DNA of 64,000 nt, taken from positions 1 through 64,000 of the forward strand of contig NZ_JACJRE010000003.1 in the NCBI RefSeq assembly GCF_014697075.1, read 5' to 3'. The number at the start of each line of letters is the position of its first letter. Position 1 is the first letter of the stretch. Under the pieces are notes generated by a model. It saw nothing but the letters and a program-made list of their open reading frames with translations, ran no database searches and was not told the origin of the DNA. The translations under genes were made by a program, and so were the position numbers. This stretch comes from Tolypothrix sp. FACHB-123. Lineage in GTDB: Bacteria; Cyanobacteriota; Cyanobacteriia; Cyanobacteriales; Nostocaceae. Positions 35,525 through 45,307 of this stretch are shown one piece after another.

Positions 35525-36079
35525 TGGTGCGTTGTCCTCTACTCCGTAAACACAATGAATCTTTAATAATTAAGTCAGATTGGGCAAGGGACTACATCTA
35601 TCACGGAACATAGGAAGCTATCATCTGCAATCAATTTATACATTCGTTGAAACGACGGTACTCCCCGGAGATAGGTTCCCCTACCCTGGATAAATTCTCT
35701 ACTCTCTTAGAAATACACTGGCTGGTTGTCAAGAATTCTTCTTGGTATCAGTCACTGGCGGTAACTGTAAAAATATGAAGTCAGTATGAGTTCTACTTTT
35801 ATTAGTATACGACAAATGTTTTAGATAGTAAAGTAGTCCAGATAAATCTTTCAATTATAGGATATAGTGGTTTGTTTGGCAAAAAAAATCAACTTCCTTT
35901 AGAGTGCTAACTATATATATAGTGACGCCAAAACCTCCGCTTCTGTTGCCGAGGTGTAGGGAGATAACCGAACTGATTGTTTGTGGGAGTTACGACATGG
36001 GCATGGGGCATGGGTCATTGGGCAGGGGAGACACTGACAACTGACAACTGACACCTGACCACTAACCACTGACCATTGA
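35525..36079. other. Intergenic region upstream of the sigma factor gene
   Basis: Contains the probable sigma factor promoter, an AACTATATATATAGTG element (35908-35923) with an 11-nt-scale palindromic core, and a block of heptamer repeats from 35996. No gene is evident. Confidence 0.55.
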
Positions 36080-36080
36080 C
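35996..36080. repeat. Mixed heptamer repeats
   Basis: GGGCATG/GGGTCATT units followed by ACTGACA/ACTGACC units that run into the stop codon region of the HerA-like gene. Confidence 0.85.
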
Positions 36081-37813
36081 TAAAACCCCAAATCGGCTTT
36101 GGCTAGTTCAGCCGCCGCAAATAATTCTGCGTCTGGTTTTTCTTCCCAAGCTGGATCGCCAATTTCTGCATAAAAAGTTGCATCATAGGGACGGGTACGG
36201 ACTACTACTGGCATCGGTACGGCGTGACCCAAAATCAATGCTTGTTGCTTAGAATCTAATTTGGCTAATACCGATCGCAAACTACCAGCACCGGAGACTC
36301 CCGTAAAAATTGCGTCAATGTCTTTTTCATCATTGAGCAAGGCAGTGATACGAGTCCCAATTTGGGACATAACTTCATTATCTATCCCCGACGGGCGTTG
36401 ATCAACTACTAGAAGTGTTACGAAATATTTCCGCATCTCTCTGGCGATGGTGCCAAAGATGGTACTTTGAACGATGGCGGGATCGAGGAAGCGGTGGGCT
36501 TCTTCAATGGTAATCACAAGTTGCGTCGGGCGATCGCTTACATTGCCACTGTGCAAGAAACGTTCGGCTTTGTTGACATAATGCCCATGAATACGTCTGG
36601 TGATCATGTTGGTCACCAACATATATGAGAGCATATCCGACTGGGAGCCAAATTCCACAACTACATGCTTACCTGCTTCGAGCGATCGCAAAATTTGATT
36701 AATATAATTCTGCGGGCAAGCGGCACGCATATACTTTAAATTATCTAAGCGCAGAAGTTTGCGCTGCAAAGACATAATTGAGCCTTGGTGTCCCCGCTTC
36801 TCTTCACAAAACAGCTTAATTTCTTCATTTGTCATGTTCAACAACTGAAGAATCCAAGCTTTGCCATACTCTGCATAGAGAATATTGGCATTATCTAAAG
36901 CTGCATCCGATAGTCCCAAATCGCGGGAGCATAATTTTACATCTTCAACTTCTATTTGCTCGTAACTGAGATACAGTTCTTGCGCGTCGCGCACACCCCG
37001 GCGCTTAGTAGATTCTGGATCTAGGGTATAAACTTCTACTTTACCCGGAAATAACTGTTTTAATCCTTTAACTGTACTATATTGCTTACCTTCACAGACA
37101 GCTTGCCAGCCATACTCGGAATGCATATCAAATATTAAATTTACCGCCGCGTTTTTCCGGACAATCCCGGCTAAAACTAAGCGCGTCAGGAAGGATTTAC
37201 CAGTACCCGATTTGCCAAAAACTCCGTTACTTCTTTCAACAAATCGATCTAAATCGATACATACAGGTACATCCATATCCAGAGGTTTCCCGATGGAGAA
37301 ATTTTTCCTCTGGGTATCATCTTCCCAACCAAAAACGCGGCGAAAATCTTCCTCGCTGGCTTCGTAAACTTGGCTAAAGTGACTGGGGATGGTTTTGACT
37401 GGAAGTAATTCCATTGAAGTGCTGGTTTGTGGCTGAAATGAAGCCAAACCAGTCATTGAAGATGCAAAGGGATTAGCAGATTTACCATTTGTGGGCGAAA
37501 AAGATTCTGCTACTTCTTCTGGGGTAAACATTAACATTGGCGCGAGATTAATCGTCCCGTAGGTACCGCTCCCTGCTAAAACTTCCCGTAAAAAAGTATC
37601 TTCCCAATGGGGCGGATCGGCGATAATGCGTGCATTTGCAGTTCCCAGCGCCACATCTGTTAGCATACAGAAAAAGCGCGATCGCATCCCTTGCACAACT
37701 AAAAATTTCCCCACCCGCATATCTTCTACAGAAATATCCGGGTGTAATCTAACTTCTAACCCTCCAGTGAGAGAGCCTTGGGTAACTGAACCTAAAGGTT
37801 GTCCAGAATTCAT
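36080..37813 (-). CDS. HerA-like ATPase (DUF87)
   Basis: A 577-residue ATPase of the HerA/FtsK superfamily. An N-terminal beta-barrel-like domain (HAS-barrel, about residues 5-100) precedes the motor domain with Walker A FGKSGTGKSFLTRLVL and Walker B LVITIEEAHRFLD, plus a C-terminal GTRITALLNDEKDID and sensor-like arginines. HerA proteins are DNA translocases that often work with the nuclease NurA in archaea. No NurA-like gene is next to it here. The cyanobacterial version is a single gene and its role is not established. Confidence 0.85.
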   Translation of the reverse strand: MNSGQPLGSVTQGSLTGGLEVRLHPDISVEDMRVGKFLVVQGMRSRFFCMLTDVALGTANARIIADPPHWEDTFLREVLAGSGTYGTINLAPMLMFTPEEVAESFSPTNGKSANPFASSMTGLASFQPQTSTSMELLPVKTIPSHFSQVYEASEEDFRRVFGWEDDTQRKNFSIGKPLDMDVPVCIDLDRFVERSNGVFGKSGTGKSFLTRLVLAGIVRKNAAVNLIFDMHSEYGWQAVCEGKQYSTVKGLKQLFPGKVEVYTLDPESTKRRGVRDAQELYLSYEQIEVEDVKLCSRDLGLSDAALDNANILYAEYGKAWILQLLNMTNEEIKLFCEEKRGHQGSIMSLQRKLLRLDNLKYMRAACPQNYINQILRSLEAGKHVVVEFGSQSDMLSYMLVTNMITRRIHGHYVNKAERFLHSGNVSDRPTQLVITIEEAHRFLDPAIVQSTIFGTIAREMRKYFVTLLVVDQRPSGIDNEVMSQIGTRITALLNDEKDIDAIFTGVSGAGSLRSVLAKLDSKQQALILGHAVPMPVVVRTRPYDATFYAEIGDPAWEEKPDAELFAAAELAKADLGF

Positions 37814-37904
37814 CTGATTAGATATATCAATATTGGGCTGAACTTATGTTGCATTTTAGTTGTAGAGTTCAAGCTTGCGACGAAATTTTAGCACAAAATG
37901 GCAA

Positions 37905-37982
37905 AGGTCAATAGTCCAAAGTCCAGAGTCAATAGTCAATTATCTGTTGACTGTTGACCATTGACTATTGACCAATGACTAA
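37905..37982. repeat. Heptamer repeats (AGTCCA / TTGACTA)n
   Basis: Tandem AATAGTC, AAAGTCC and TTGACCA/TTGACTA units between the HerA-like and GST genes. Confidence 0.85.
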
Positions 37983-38774
37983 TTAATCAATTTGAATCGA
38001 AGTTGGTCTGCTTGCTGATGGTGAAGTCCCGATTAAGGGTTTACGGAATTGGCTATAAAGGCGATCGCGCCATTCAAAGAATGGGGCATAATCGGGATTA
38101 TCTGCTAATCCAGGGACGCCTTTACCTTGTAAGCTGGCGGGTAAATCTAGATAAGGCCCTTCGGGAAATTTTAAGATAATCGATAAACCAGCAACTGCTA
38201 AATCAGCTAAACTCGGTTCATCTCCTAATAAATAGGGACTATCAGCTAATAGTAGGGTGAGTGCTTCTAAGTCTTGCTTTAAATCTGCGATCGCAGACTT
38301 GATGACATCTGGACTATAACCTACACCCACACCCAACACTGTTAAGAAATCGCGGGGTACTCCTTCAATTAAAGTTTTGAGGATATCTGGTGTCGAGGTG
38401 GGTAATAAAGACTTGCGAAAATTTTGGTCTTGACTAATCGCCGCAAATAGTGCTTTACGTCCTTTAATCCCGATTGATTCATCCGCCCATTCTTCTATTA
38501 ATAAACATGCACCTCTTTTTTTCGGATCTGTGGGTATCAGTGGGCGATCGGGATATTCTAAGTCTAAATACTTAGCAATTTCTGTAGAATCAACAATATA
38601 TCTACCACCATCTTTCAATACTGGTACTTGCTTTTGACCAGTCAGGCGAAATAATTCTACCTGGCCAATTCCTGGTGTCACCTCTATTTTGCGGTAATTT
38701 AGTCCTTTATAATCTAAAATTAACCGCACTTTTTCCGAATATTGAGATAATTCCCATTGGTATAATTCCAACAT
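37983..38774 (-). CDS. Glutathione S-transferase family protein
   Basis: A 263-residue GST-fold protein. The N-terminal thioredoxin-like domain starts MLELYQWELSQYSEKVRLIL, with a Ser near the position of the catalytic residue, and has the glutathione-site pattern VPVLKDGGRYIVDSTEIAKY. The C-terminal helical domain contains PYLLGDEPSLADLAVAGLSI with the conserved N-capping box. ATG 38774 is chosen because it begins directly at the domain; an upstream in-frame start adds 11 residues. Likely roles are detoxification or redox metabolism. The substrate is unknown. Confidence 0.9.
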   Translation of the reverse strand: MLELYQWELSQYSEKVRLILDYKGLNYRKIEVTPGIGQVELFRLTGQKQVPVLKDGGRYIVDSTEIAKYLDLEYPDRPLIPTDPKKRGACLLIEEWADESIGIKGRKALFAAISQDQNFRKSLLPTSTPDILKTLIEGVPRDFLTVLGVGVGYSPDVIKSAIADLKQDLEALTLLLADSPYLLGDEPSLADLAVAGLSIILKFPEGPYLDLPASLQGKGVPGLADNPDYAPFFEWRDRLYSQFRKPLIGTSPSASRPTSIQID

Positions 38775-39334
38775 CTTGCATACCCTATAATTTAGTGAAT
38801 TGAGCAATGTTACTAATTGTATCTTTAGTTTCAGTTATCGTTTTGCTAATTCAATTAATGGTGGACTAAGTAATGGCTAAGAACCTGAAAATTCTAGGTA
38901 ATTTTTAGTAAATCTGTTTTTTTAGCAAAAAAGGATTTATTTGATGATGCAATTATCAAATAATTAAATTGTTTTGGCAGTCATACATAACTTAACCTAA
39001 CATCTTACTACTAAATTTGCACCCATAATTATCATTGTTCTGCCTTTAAATCCACGCAATTTGCAGTATAAACAATCACCTGAAAAAAATTCAAAAATCT
39101 TTAAGAAAGTTAAATAATAAGTTAATTTATATAGATATTGCTTACATCTCCAACATGCTTGGCAATTGTTGATACCATAATTTTTTCCTAAATCCGTCAA
39201 CCCTACGCAGCACAATTTTCCAGAATAATCGATGATTTTGGCGAAAACATCTTACTTCTTAGGTGAGATTTTTGGCGTAGCAAAATGTTATAAGTCTTTA
39301 TGTAACCTGTGCAAAATTAAAACAAATAAAATTT
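38775..39334. other. A+T-rich gene-free region
   Basis: About 560 bp with no gene, hairpin or repeat that I can support. It must contain the promoters of the divergent GST and fasciclin genes. Confidence 0.5.
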
Positions 39335-40228
39335 ATGAAGGCAAATTACAGCCAATTGCTGACAAGTCTAGCAGGTATAGTCGGAATCGCAGGAAGCAGC
39401 CTCTTGATTACATTACCATCTCAAGCAAAAGAGGCAACAAATCCTAACCCTACTATTTTTGCTGAAGCACCCTACAACCGTAGTCAACGGATAAATGCTA
39501 ACGCTAACTATGCACCTGCTCAGTCTACAGAAGATGCAGCAAAAGGTGCGACTTCAAACAGAAATTTAGTAGCACAGAAGCCTAAAAACAGAGGTCTCAA
39601 TCCTCAACCCAGTATTTTTGATGAGCCTCCTTACAACCGTAGTAGCCGTACTCCTGCTGCTGAAGTTGCACCTACCTCAAACACCACCCCCGAACCAACA
39701 CCCACCAAACCAACAACAGAAGCGCCTGCAACTCCTGTAGCACCTGCAAAACCTGCAACACCCGTACCTAATCAAACTGCACCAGCTGGTGGTTCTAGCG
39801 ATAACACCCAAGGCAAGAATTTGGTAGCATTGGCTGAATCAAATGCTTCTTTTAGCACTCTCACCAAAGCTTTAAAAGCAGCTGGATTAACAGAAACTTT
39901 AGCTGGCAAAGATAATTTCACAATTTTCGCACCCACTGATGCTGCATTTGCTAAATTACCACCAGATGCAGTCAAAGATTTGTTGAAGCCTGAGAATAAA
40001 GAAGTTTTAGTCAAGATATTAACTTACCATGTCGTATCTGGTCAGGTTTTATCTAGCGATTTAAAATCTGGCGAAGTTAAAAGCGTAGAAGGTGGCGCTA
40101 TTAACGTCAAAGTTGATCCTGCTACTGGCGTAACTGTCAATGATGCCAAAGTTACTCAAGCAGATATTAGAGGTTCCAATGGCGTTATTCATGCAATCGA
40201 TCAAGTAATTTTACCTCCTGATTTGTAA
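39335..40228 (+). CDS. Secreted fasciclin (FAS1) domain protein with a proline-rich linker
   Basis: A 297-residue protein with a signal peptide (core SLLITLP, SQAKEA near residue 32). Residues 36-52 and 89-105 carry a duplicated motif of the form NPxPxIFxExPYNRSxR. A Pro/Thr/Ala-rich linker (about 106-155) leads to one FAS1 domain (about 160-297) with H1 FTIFAPTDAAFAKLP and H2 GVIHAIDQVILPPD. FAS1 proteins act in adhesion or extracellular matrix. The linker suggests a wall- or sheath-associated product. A terminator follows at 40334-40372. Confidence 0.9.
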   Translation: MKANYSQLLTSLAGIVGIAGSSLLITLPSQAKEATNPNPTIFAEAPYNRSQRINANANYAPAQSTEDAAKGATSNRNLVAQKPKNRGLNPQPSIFDEPPYNRSSRTPAAEVAPTSNTTPEPTPTKPTTEAPATPVAPAKPATPVPNQTAPAGGSSDNTQGKNLVALAESNASFSTLTKALKAAGLTETLAGKDNFTIFAPTDAAFAKLPPDAVKDLLKPENKEVLVKILTYHVVSGQVLSSDLKSGEVKSVEGGAINVKVDPATGVTVNDAKVTQADIRGSNGVIHAIDQVILPPDL

Positions 40229-40333
40229 TTGCATAGCAGAGATAAATTCATCGCTTCCAAGGTTATTTGTAGAGTAGATATTGATGGATACATTAAATTT
40301 TATCCACCAGACTCTACAAATTAATTTTCAATA

Positions 40334-40372
40334 AAACCCGTTCGACTAGAGTTTGAACGGGTTTATTTTTTT
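40334..40372 (+). terminator. Rho-independent terminator of the fasciclin gene
   Basis: AAACCCGTTC and GAACGGGTTT form a perfect 10-bp stem around an 11-nt loop, followed by A and seven T. Confidence 0.93.
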
Positions 40373-40495
40373 GGATTTTTTAAATTGGTAGGGTGTGTTA
40401 TATAGCCGCAGCCAGATAAATTAGGACATCAAGCTAAGATAAAATCCTGACAATAAGAGCCTTTCAAGTCAGTCAACAGTCAACAATTAATAAAA

Positions 40496-40876
40496 TTAGC
40501 GCATAATCGGACTACCATGATGATGTACTAAATACCATTTTCCCCCAAGCAGTTGAAACACATTTGTAGCGATTGATTGGGCTTCTAGCCTTCTACCATT
40601 AACAACTTGCAAGACATTTTCTACCAGCACAACATAAGCGATATTATCAGCTACTTCTGTTGCCATAATATCTAGATTGATTTCTATGTAGGCTGTGCTT
40701 TTAAATATTTGTTCCCAAGAAGCACGAACTTGCTTCCAACCCCGCAGTATACTGCGTCCGGGATGAACGCAAGTAATACCAATTCCTTGCGACCAGACAT
40801 CACTCATGGCTTCAATATCTTTTTTTTCAAAAGCTCGATAAAAGGCTGTATTAACGGCTAAAATTTCAGATGTCAT
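40496..40876 (-). CDS. SnoaL/NTF2-like protein
   Basis: A 126-residue cone-shaped-fold protein of the DUF4440/NTF2-like type: VNTAFYRAFEKKDIEAMSDV, VWSQGIGITCVHPG, ILRGWKQVRASWEQIFKS, and a beta-sheet end with KWYLVHHHGSPI. Members include ketosteroid isomerase-like enzymes and many proteins of unknown role. A cluster of His at the C-terminus (VHHHG) is notable. The histidine kinase gene ends 45 bp downstream of this gene's start, on the same strand and upstream in transcription, so the two could be cotranscribed. Confidence 0.82.
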   Translation of the reverse strand: MTSEILAVNTAFYRAFEKKDIEAMSDVWSQGIGITCVHPGRSILRGWKQVRASWEQIFKSTAYIEINLDIMATEVADNIAYVVLVENVLQVVNGRRLEAQSIATNVFQLLGGKWYLVHHHGSPIMR

Positions 40877-40921
40877 GGGGAAGGTAAATTATGAGTTGGC
40901 TGCTGTTGCATCACTTCCTGA

Positions 40922-43741
40922 TTATTTTTGCGTCAAGAGCAAGTACAGAGTTTTCAATAATTCCTGCACAGTATATGGTTTAGGCAAAAATGCTGTATGC
41001 TGAAATGTTTTATCTATCGGCACTTGTTCGCTTGTTGCTAATCCACTGACAGCAATAATAGGGAGTTCTGGATTGATGCTATGCAAAGTTGTAATGGTGG
41101 TTGCGCCATCCATTTTGGGCATCATCATATCGATAATCACCACTTTAATTTTATCTTGATTCCGGGCATAAAGTGCGATCGCTTCAATGCCATCATTAGC
41201 AGAGATAATATTATAGTTATAGCTTTCTAGGGATGCTTTAGTCACTTCGCGAATTGCGGCTTCGTCATCAACAACTAATAGCCATTCTCCATTTCCGTTT
41301 GGCATTTCACTATCTTCTGGCATTGGAATTGCCACTGTATTCACCGCAGGTAAGTAAACTTTAAATGTTGTCCCTTTTCCTAAGGAACTGGATACATTAA
41401 TAAAACCACCATGTCCTTTGATAATGCCGATAACTGTAGATAAACCCAATCCTGTACCGTAACCAAATTCTTTAGTAGTAAAAAATGGTTCAAAGATTTT
41501 ATCTAATAGTTCATTCGGTATCCCAAATCCTGTATCAGTAATTGTCAAAACTAGGTAATGCCCTACTTGAGCTTCAAAATGTACCTGACTGTAGATTTCA
41601 TCAATGTAAATATTATTAGCTGCTATTGTGATTGTCCCACCATCGGGCATGGCATCACGAGCATTGAGACATAAATTTATGAGGACTTGATGTAATTGGG
41701 TGCCATCTCCGTAGACTGGAAATAAATCTGCGGCTAATTGTGTAGTCAATTCAATTGTTTTGGGGAATGTTTCTTGAATAATTTGTTGCAGTTCAGCTAT
41801 GATATGCTTAACTTGAATTACGCGGCGATCGCCTTCAATTCCCCGCACAAAAGATAATACTTGTTTAACTAAATTAGCGCCGCGTTTGACGTTATTTTCT
41901 ACTATCGACAACATTTGCTCAACTTGTCGGTCGGGAGACTTAATTTTTAGCAGTTGCACTGACATCAAAATGGGCGATAACACATTATTTAAATCATGGG
42001 CAATACCACTAGCCAAAGTACCAATACTTTCCATGCGTTGAGCGCGTAAAAATTTCTTCTCCAATTGTTTTTTCTGGGTAATATCGGTATCGACAATCAA
42101 GATTGATTTAGGTTGTAAATGCTCGTCTGGTACTAGCATCCAACGGCTTTCAACGATGATTTCTCTACCCAATTTACTAATTTTCTCTAATTCTCCTTGC
42201 CAAGAACCTTGGGCAATTACAGTTTGGCAAATTTCTAAATATTGCGATAAAGGTTCGTTGCTAAAAAGTTCATGAGCATTTGTATGAATGGCTTCTGCGG
42301 CTGTCCAGCCATAAAGCTGTTCGGCACTTTTATTCCATAAAAGAATTTTGTTAGATAAATCCCGCAGTACAATTGCATCTGTAGAGATATCAAGCAATGC
42401 AACTTGCTCGCGCATTTGTTGTTCTACTTGCTTGCGCGTGGTAATATCTTCAAAGATATATAAACGACCAAAATATTTATCTTCGCGATCGCGCACTTGG
42501 GTAGAGAACCGTCGGATGGTTCGTCCATCGTTAAATGCAATCTCATCTTCCACAACGCAACGGTACTCTTCACTTTGTAACGGCGCGCAGGAAGCAGCAA
42601 AAGCCGGAATATCCAGAATCAACTTCACACAATCGGGGATAATATCGCGATTCTTCAACTTTTGTGTTGCCATCTGCGATTGGAGATGTTTAATACCCCA
42701 AATTTCACAAAAGCGATCGTTAAAATACAGTATCTCATCAGTGCGGTTATCTACCACATAAAATGCTAAAGGGGAAACACTAGTCATCGAGCGTAACAGT
42801 GCTTCTGTCCAGCGTAATTCTTCTTCGGCTTGTTTACGCTCGCTAATATCTTCAATCACATAGGCAAATTGTGGACGCTTAGTCGGACTCTGTGCAATTT
42901 CTGAGACTGTTGCTGACAACCACCTTTTACCTTGGGGACGATCCTCAGCATATTCAAATTTCACAGGTGATTGGCTAGCTGCTGCTTGTTGGTAATAACC
43001 TAGCCACTTAACTATTTTCTCCTCTGCTACACCCATCTCTCGCTCTTGGCGATTTTGCATAGCGCTGGGGGTGAGTCCCAAAAATTTTGCTGTCGCCAGG
43101 TTATCAGAAATATGTCGGATATCATTATCTACCAACTCCACAATTCCCATCATCATCGGCGCACTATCGAAGAAACTGCGGAGAGTGCTTTCACTTTGAT
43201 ACTGTGCTTGTTGCGCCTGTTTAAATTCAGCTTTAATACTGGCTAATTCCAGCAAATTACGTCTGATTTCTAACTCTCTAACCACCAAGCGACTTAAAGC
43301 TTGTAGCGATGCAATTTGCTGATCGCTGATTTGACGCGGTACCCGATCTACTATACATATAGTACCGATCGCTTCTCCTCCCGGTGCAATTAAAGGTACA
43401 CCAGCGTAAAATCTTACATGAGGTTCACAGGTAACCACCAAAGAAGTAGCATACTGTTCGTCAGCCAAAGTATCGGGAATTATTAGCGGTTGGGATTGCT
43501 GGATACATATTGGACAAAAACCTAATTCTCGCGACATTTGCTCCACCTCCAACCCTACTTTCGCCTTAAACCACTGGCGATGACTATCAATAAAATTAAT
43601 TAAGGCGATTGGTGTCTGACAAATCTGCGCTGCTAAAAACGCCAAATCGTCAAATGTTTGTTCGGGAACAGTGTCGAGTATTTGATACTTACGCAGAGCT
43701 TCAAGCCGCGCTAATTCAGGGTTACACAATACAAAGTTCAT
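40922..43741 (-). CDS. Hybrid sensor histidine kinase (GAF-PAS-PAS-PAS-HisKA-HATPase-REC)
   Basis: A 939-residue cytoplasmic hybrid kinase. The N-terminal GAF domain (about residues 20-165) resembles those that sense small ligands or redox state. Three PAS/PAC modules follow (about 180-300, 310-440, 445-560). The HisKA H-box is SGIAHDLNNVLSPIL (His about 582), with N-box INLCLNARDAMPDGG and G-boxes DTGFGIP and GTGLGLS. A C-terminal receiver domain has VDDEAAIR, phosphoacceptor VIIDMMMPKMDG and FLPKPYT. No membrane segment or bilin-type GAF Cys motif stands out. The signal and partner regulator are unknown. Confidence 0.94.
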   Translation of the reverse strand: MNFVLCNPELARLEALRKYQILDTVPEQTFDDLAFLAAQICQTPIALINFIDSHRQWFKAKVGLEVEQMSRELGFCPICIQQSQPLIIPDTLADEQYATSLVVTCEPHVRFYAGVPLIAPGGEAIGTICIVDRVPRQISDQQIASLQALSRLVVRELEIRRNLLELASIKAEFKQAQQAQYQSESTLRSFFDSAPMMMGIVELVDNDIRHISDNLATAKFLGLTPSAMQNRQEREMGVAEEKIVKWLGYYQQAAASQSPVKFEYAEDRPQGKRWLSATVSEIAQSPTKRPQFAYVIEDISERKQAEEELRWTEALLRSMTSVSPLAFYVVDNRTDEILYFNDRFCEIWGIKHLQSQMATQKLKNRDIIPDCVKLILDIPAFAASCAPLQSEEYRCVVEDEIAFNDGRTIRRFSTQVRDREDKYFGRLYIFEDITTRKQVEQQMREQVALLDISTDAIVLRDLSNKILLWNKSAEQLYGWTAAEAIHTNAHELFSNEPLSQYLEICQTVIAQGSWQGELEKISKLGREIIVESRWMLVPDEHLQPKSILIVDTDITQKKQLEKKFLRAQRMESIGTLASGIAHDLNNVLSPILMSVQLLKIKSPDRQVEQMLSIVENNVKRGANLVKQVLSFVRGIEGDRRVIQVKHIIAELQQIIQETFPKTIELTTQLAADLFPVYGDGTQLHQVLINLCLNARDAMPDGGTITIAANNIYIDEIYSQVHFEAQVGHYLVLTITDTGFGIPNELLDKIFEPFFTTKEFGYGTGLGLSTVIGIIKGHGGFINVSSSLGKGTTFKVYLPAVNTVAIPMPEDSEMPNGNGEWLLVVDDEAAIREVTKASLESYNYNIISANDGIEAIALYARNQDKIKVVIIDMMMPKMDGATTITTLHSINPELPIIAVSGLATSEQVPIDKTFQHTAFLPKPYTVQELLKTLYLLLTQK

Positions 43742-44432
43742 TCAACTTTCCTACTACGATTGAATTACATAGATTCGTGTTACTCACGATTTTTTAAATT
43801 CATCCAGCAGAGAAAACGAAAAGCTGGCAGCATTTTATTACTGCCTACTGAGATCCTACTTGCCAGTAAAATATATACATTTGTTAATTTTTTGGATTAA
43901 TTAGGAAATTTTTGCCGAAAATACCAGCTAGACTTACATTTCCAGGAAATGAAGCCACAGAATAGGCGATTATCTAATGAATTTCACAAACAACTATAAT
44001 TACTTTAATTATAGTAATGTGTCTTGAGAAACATGACTACGAACTTTCAATTTGATATAAATTTACTTCAATAATCCTATTGCTTTTCCATCAGTAATCC
44101 CATAGATTAAGACAAATTTAAACAATGGTGGTCACAAATGGATTGGTGCAAAAAATATCTAGCAAGCGATTTCCAGCGAAAATTTCAAATCCAAATTTGA
44201 TCAATTCTCATATATTTTGTGAACTTTTGACATGATCATGGACGCAAGTTGTTTTGAGATGGAAAGAGTCATTTGTCATTAGTCAACCTTCAAGCGTCAA
44301 CCTTCAACCATCCTCCTTTCATATATGGGATGAAAACTTTGGCATTCAGAGAGCCTCTTTTCTCTGCCACAATTTTCCTATTGTTCTGGCAGTAGTTTGC
44401 TAGCACTGAAGCGATAGGATGAACAAAGTATA
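43742..44432. other. Gene-free A+T-rich region upstream of moaE and the histidine kinase
   Basis: Contains a perfect inverted repeat CTATAATTA-CTT-TAATTATAG at 43994-44014 and TCAACCTTCAA-type repeats near 44283-44310. Nothing else is identifiable. Confidence 0.5.
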
Positions 44433-44435
44433 TTG

Positions 44436-44939
44436 ATGTATATGAACTCTTTTATGACAAACACACTAAACTTGCGCGTTACCCAAAGAACCGAAGATAG
44501 CTTTGCTATTACTTTTGCACCCTTGTCTATGGAAGAAATCTACACCAAGGCTAACGATCCAGCTAATGGTGCAGTAGTAGTAATGAGTGGTATGGTTCGC
44601 AATCAAACTGATGGTAAGCCAGTAGTTTCTTTAGAGTATCAAGCCTATGAACCGATGGCCTTACGGGTATTTGCGCAAATCGCTGCCGAAATTCGTTCCC
44701 TGTGGCCTGATGTCAATCGGGTAGCGATCCATCATCGCATTGGTAGATTGCAAGTTGGGGAAATTAGCGTGTTGGTAGCTGTGGGTTGTCCCCATCGCAG
44801 TGAAGCCTTTGAAGCTTGTCGCTATGCTATTGATACCCTGAAACATAACGCCCCGATTTGGAAAAAAGAACATGGTGAAGATGGTTCTAGTAGTTGGGTG
44901 AGTATTGGCGCTTGCGAACAATCACAAGGAAATTGTTAA
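44436..44939 (+). CDS. moaE: Molybdopterin synthase catalytic subunit MoaE
   Basis: MoaE, with thiocarboxylated MoaD, converts cyclic pyranopterin monophosphate into molybdopterin. The protein shows GAVVVMSGMVRNQTDGKPV, LEYQAYEPMA, IHHRIGRLQVGEISVLVAVG, HRSEAFEACRYAIDTLK and the catalytic Lys segment NAPIWKKE. Several in-frame starts lie close together (TTG 44433, ATG 44436, 44442, 44454), and none has a clear Shine-Dalgarno, so the first residues are uncertain. No moaD or other Moco gene is adjacent within this window. Confidence 0.95.
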   Translation: MYMNSFMTNTLNLRVTQRTEDSFAITFAPLSMEEIYTKANDPANGAVVVMSGMVRNQTDGKPVVSLEYQAYEPMALRVFAQIAAEIRSLWPDVNRVAIHHRIGRLQVGEISVLVAVGCPHRSEAFEACRYAIDTLKHNAPIWKKEHGEDGSSSWVSIGACEQSQGNC

Positions 44940-45307
44940 CCTTCCCCAAGCGATCGCTCTAATCGCTTTCTTACTATAAACTGTGAAAAATTGACAGGTA
45001 GGTTGAGTTGAGAAATCAAACCCAACAACAAACATCATGGGTTTAGGATCTTGCAAGTGAAAAAATATTTCATTGCTATTGTTGACTGTTGATCGTTGAC
45101 TGTTAACTGTGAACCGTCAACAATTAACAGCCCTTATTACTATTTATGCAATTTAGACCCGCATTAGCTGATTAATTAGTCACAGCCGTCAGAGAATTTT
45201 TACTCCTACTTCGATATTTTTTTTGATAAAACTGGGCATTATTAGCATAACTACGCCAATTGGGAATTGGAAGTTATACTGTTTCAACTTAAAACAAATA
45301 AATTTTT
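44940..45307. other. Intergenic region with a partial repeat
   Basis: Contains a degenerate copy of the GTAGGTTGGGTT-type inverted repeat (44998-45035) and TTGACTGT-type heptamers at 45078-45126, then an A+T-rich stretch before the kinase gene. No gene seen. Confidence 0.55.
45078..45126. repeat. Heptamer repeat (TGTTGAC)n
   Basis: About five degenerate units of TGTTGAC, with a partly palindromic TTGACGGTTCA arrangement at the right end. Confidence 0.75.
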
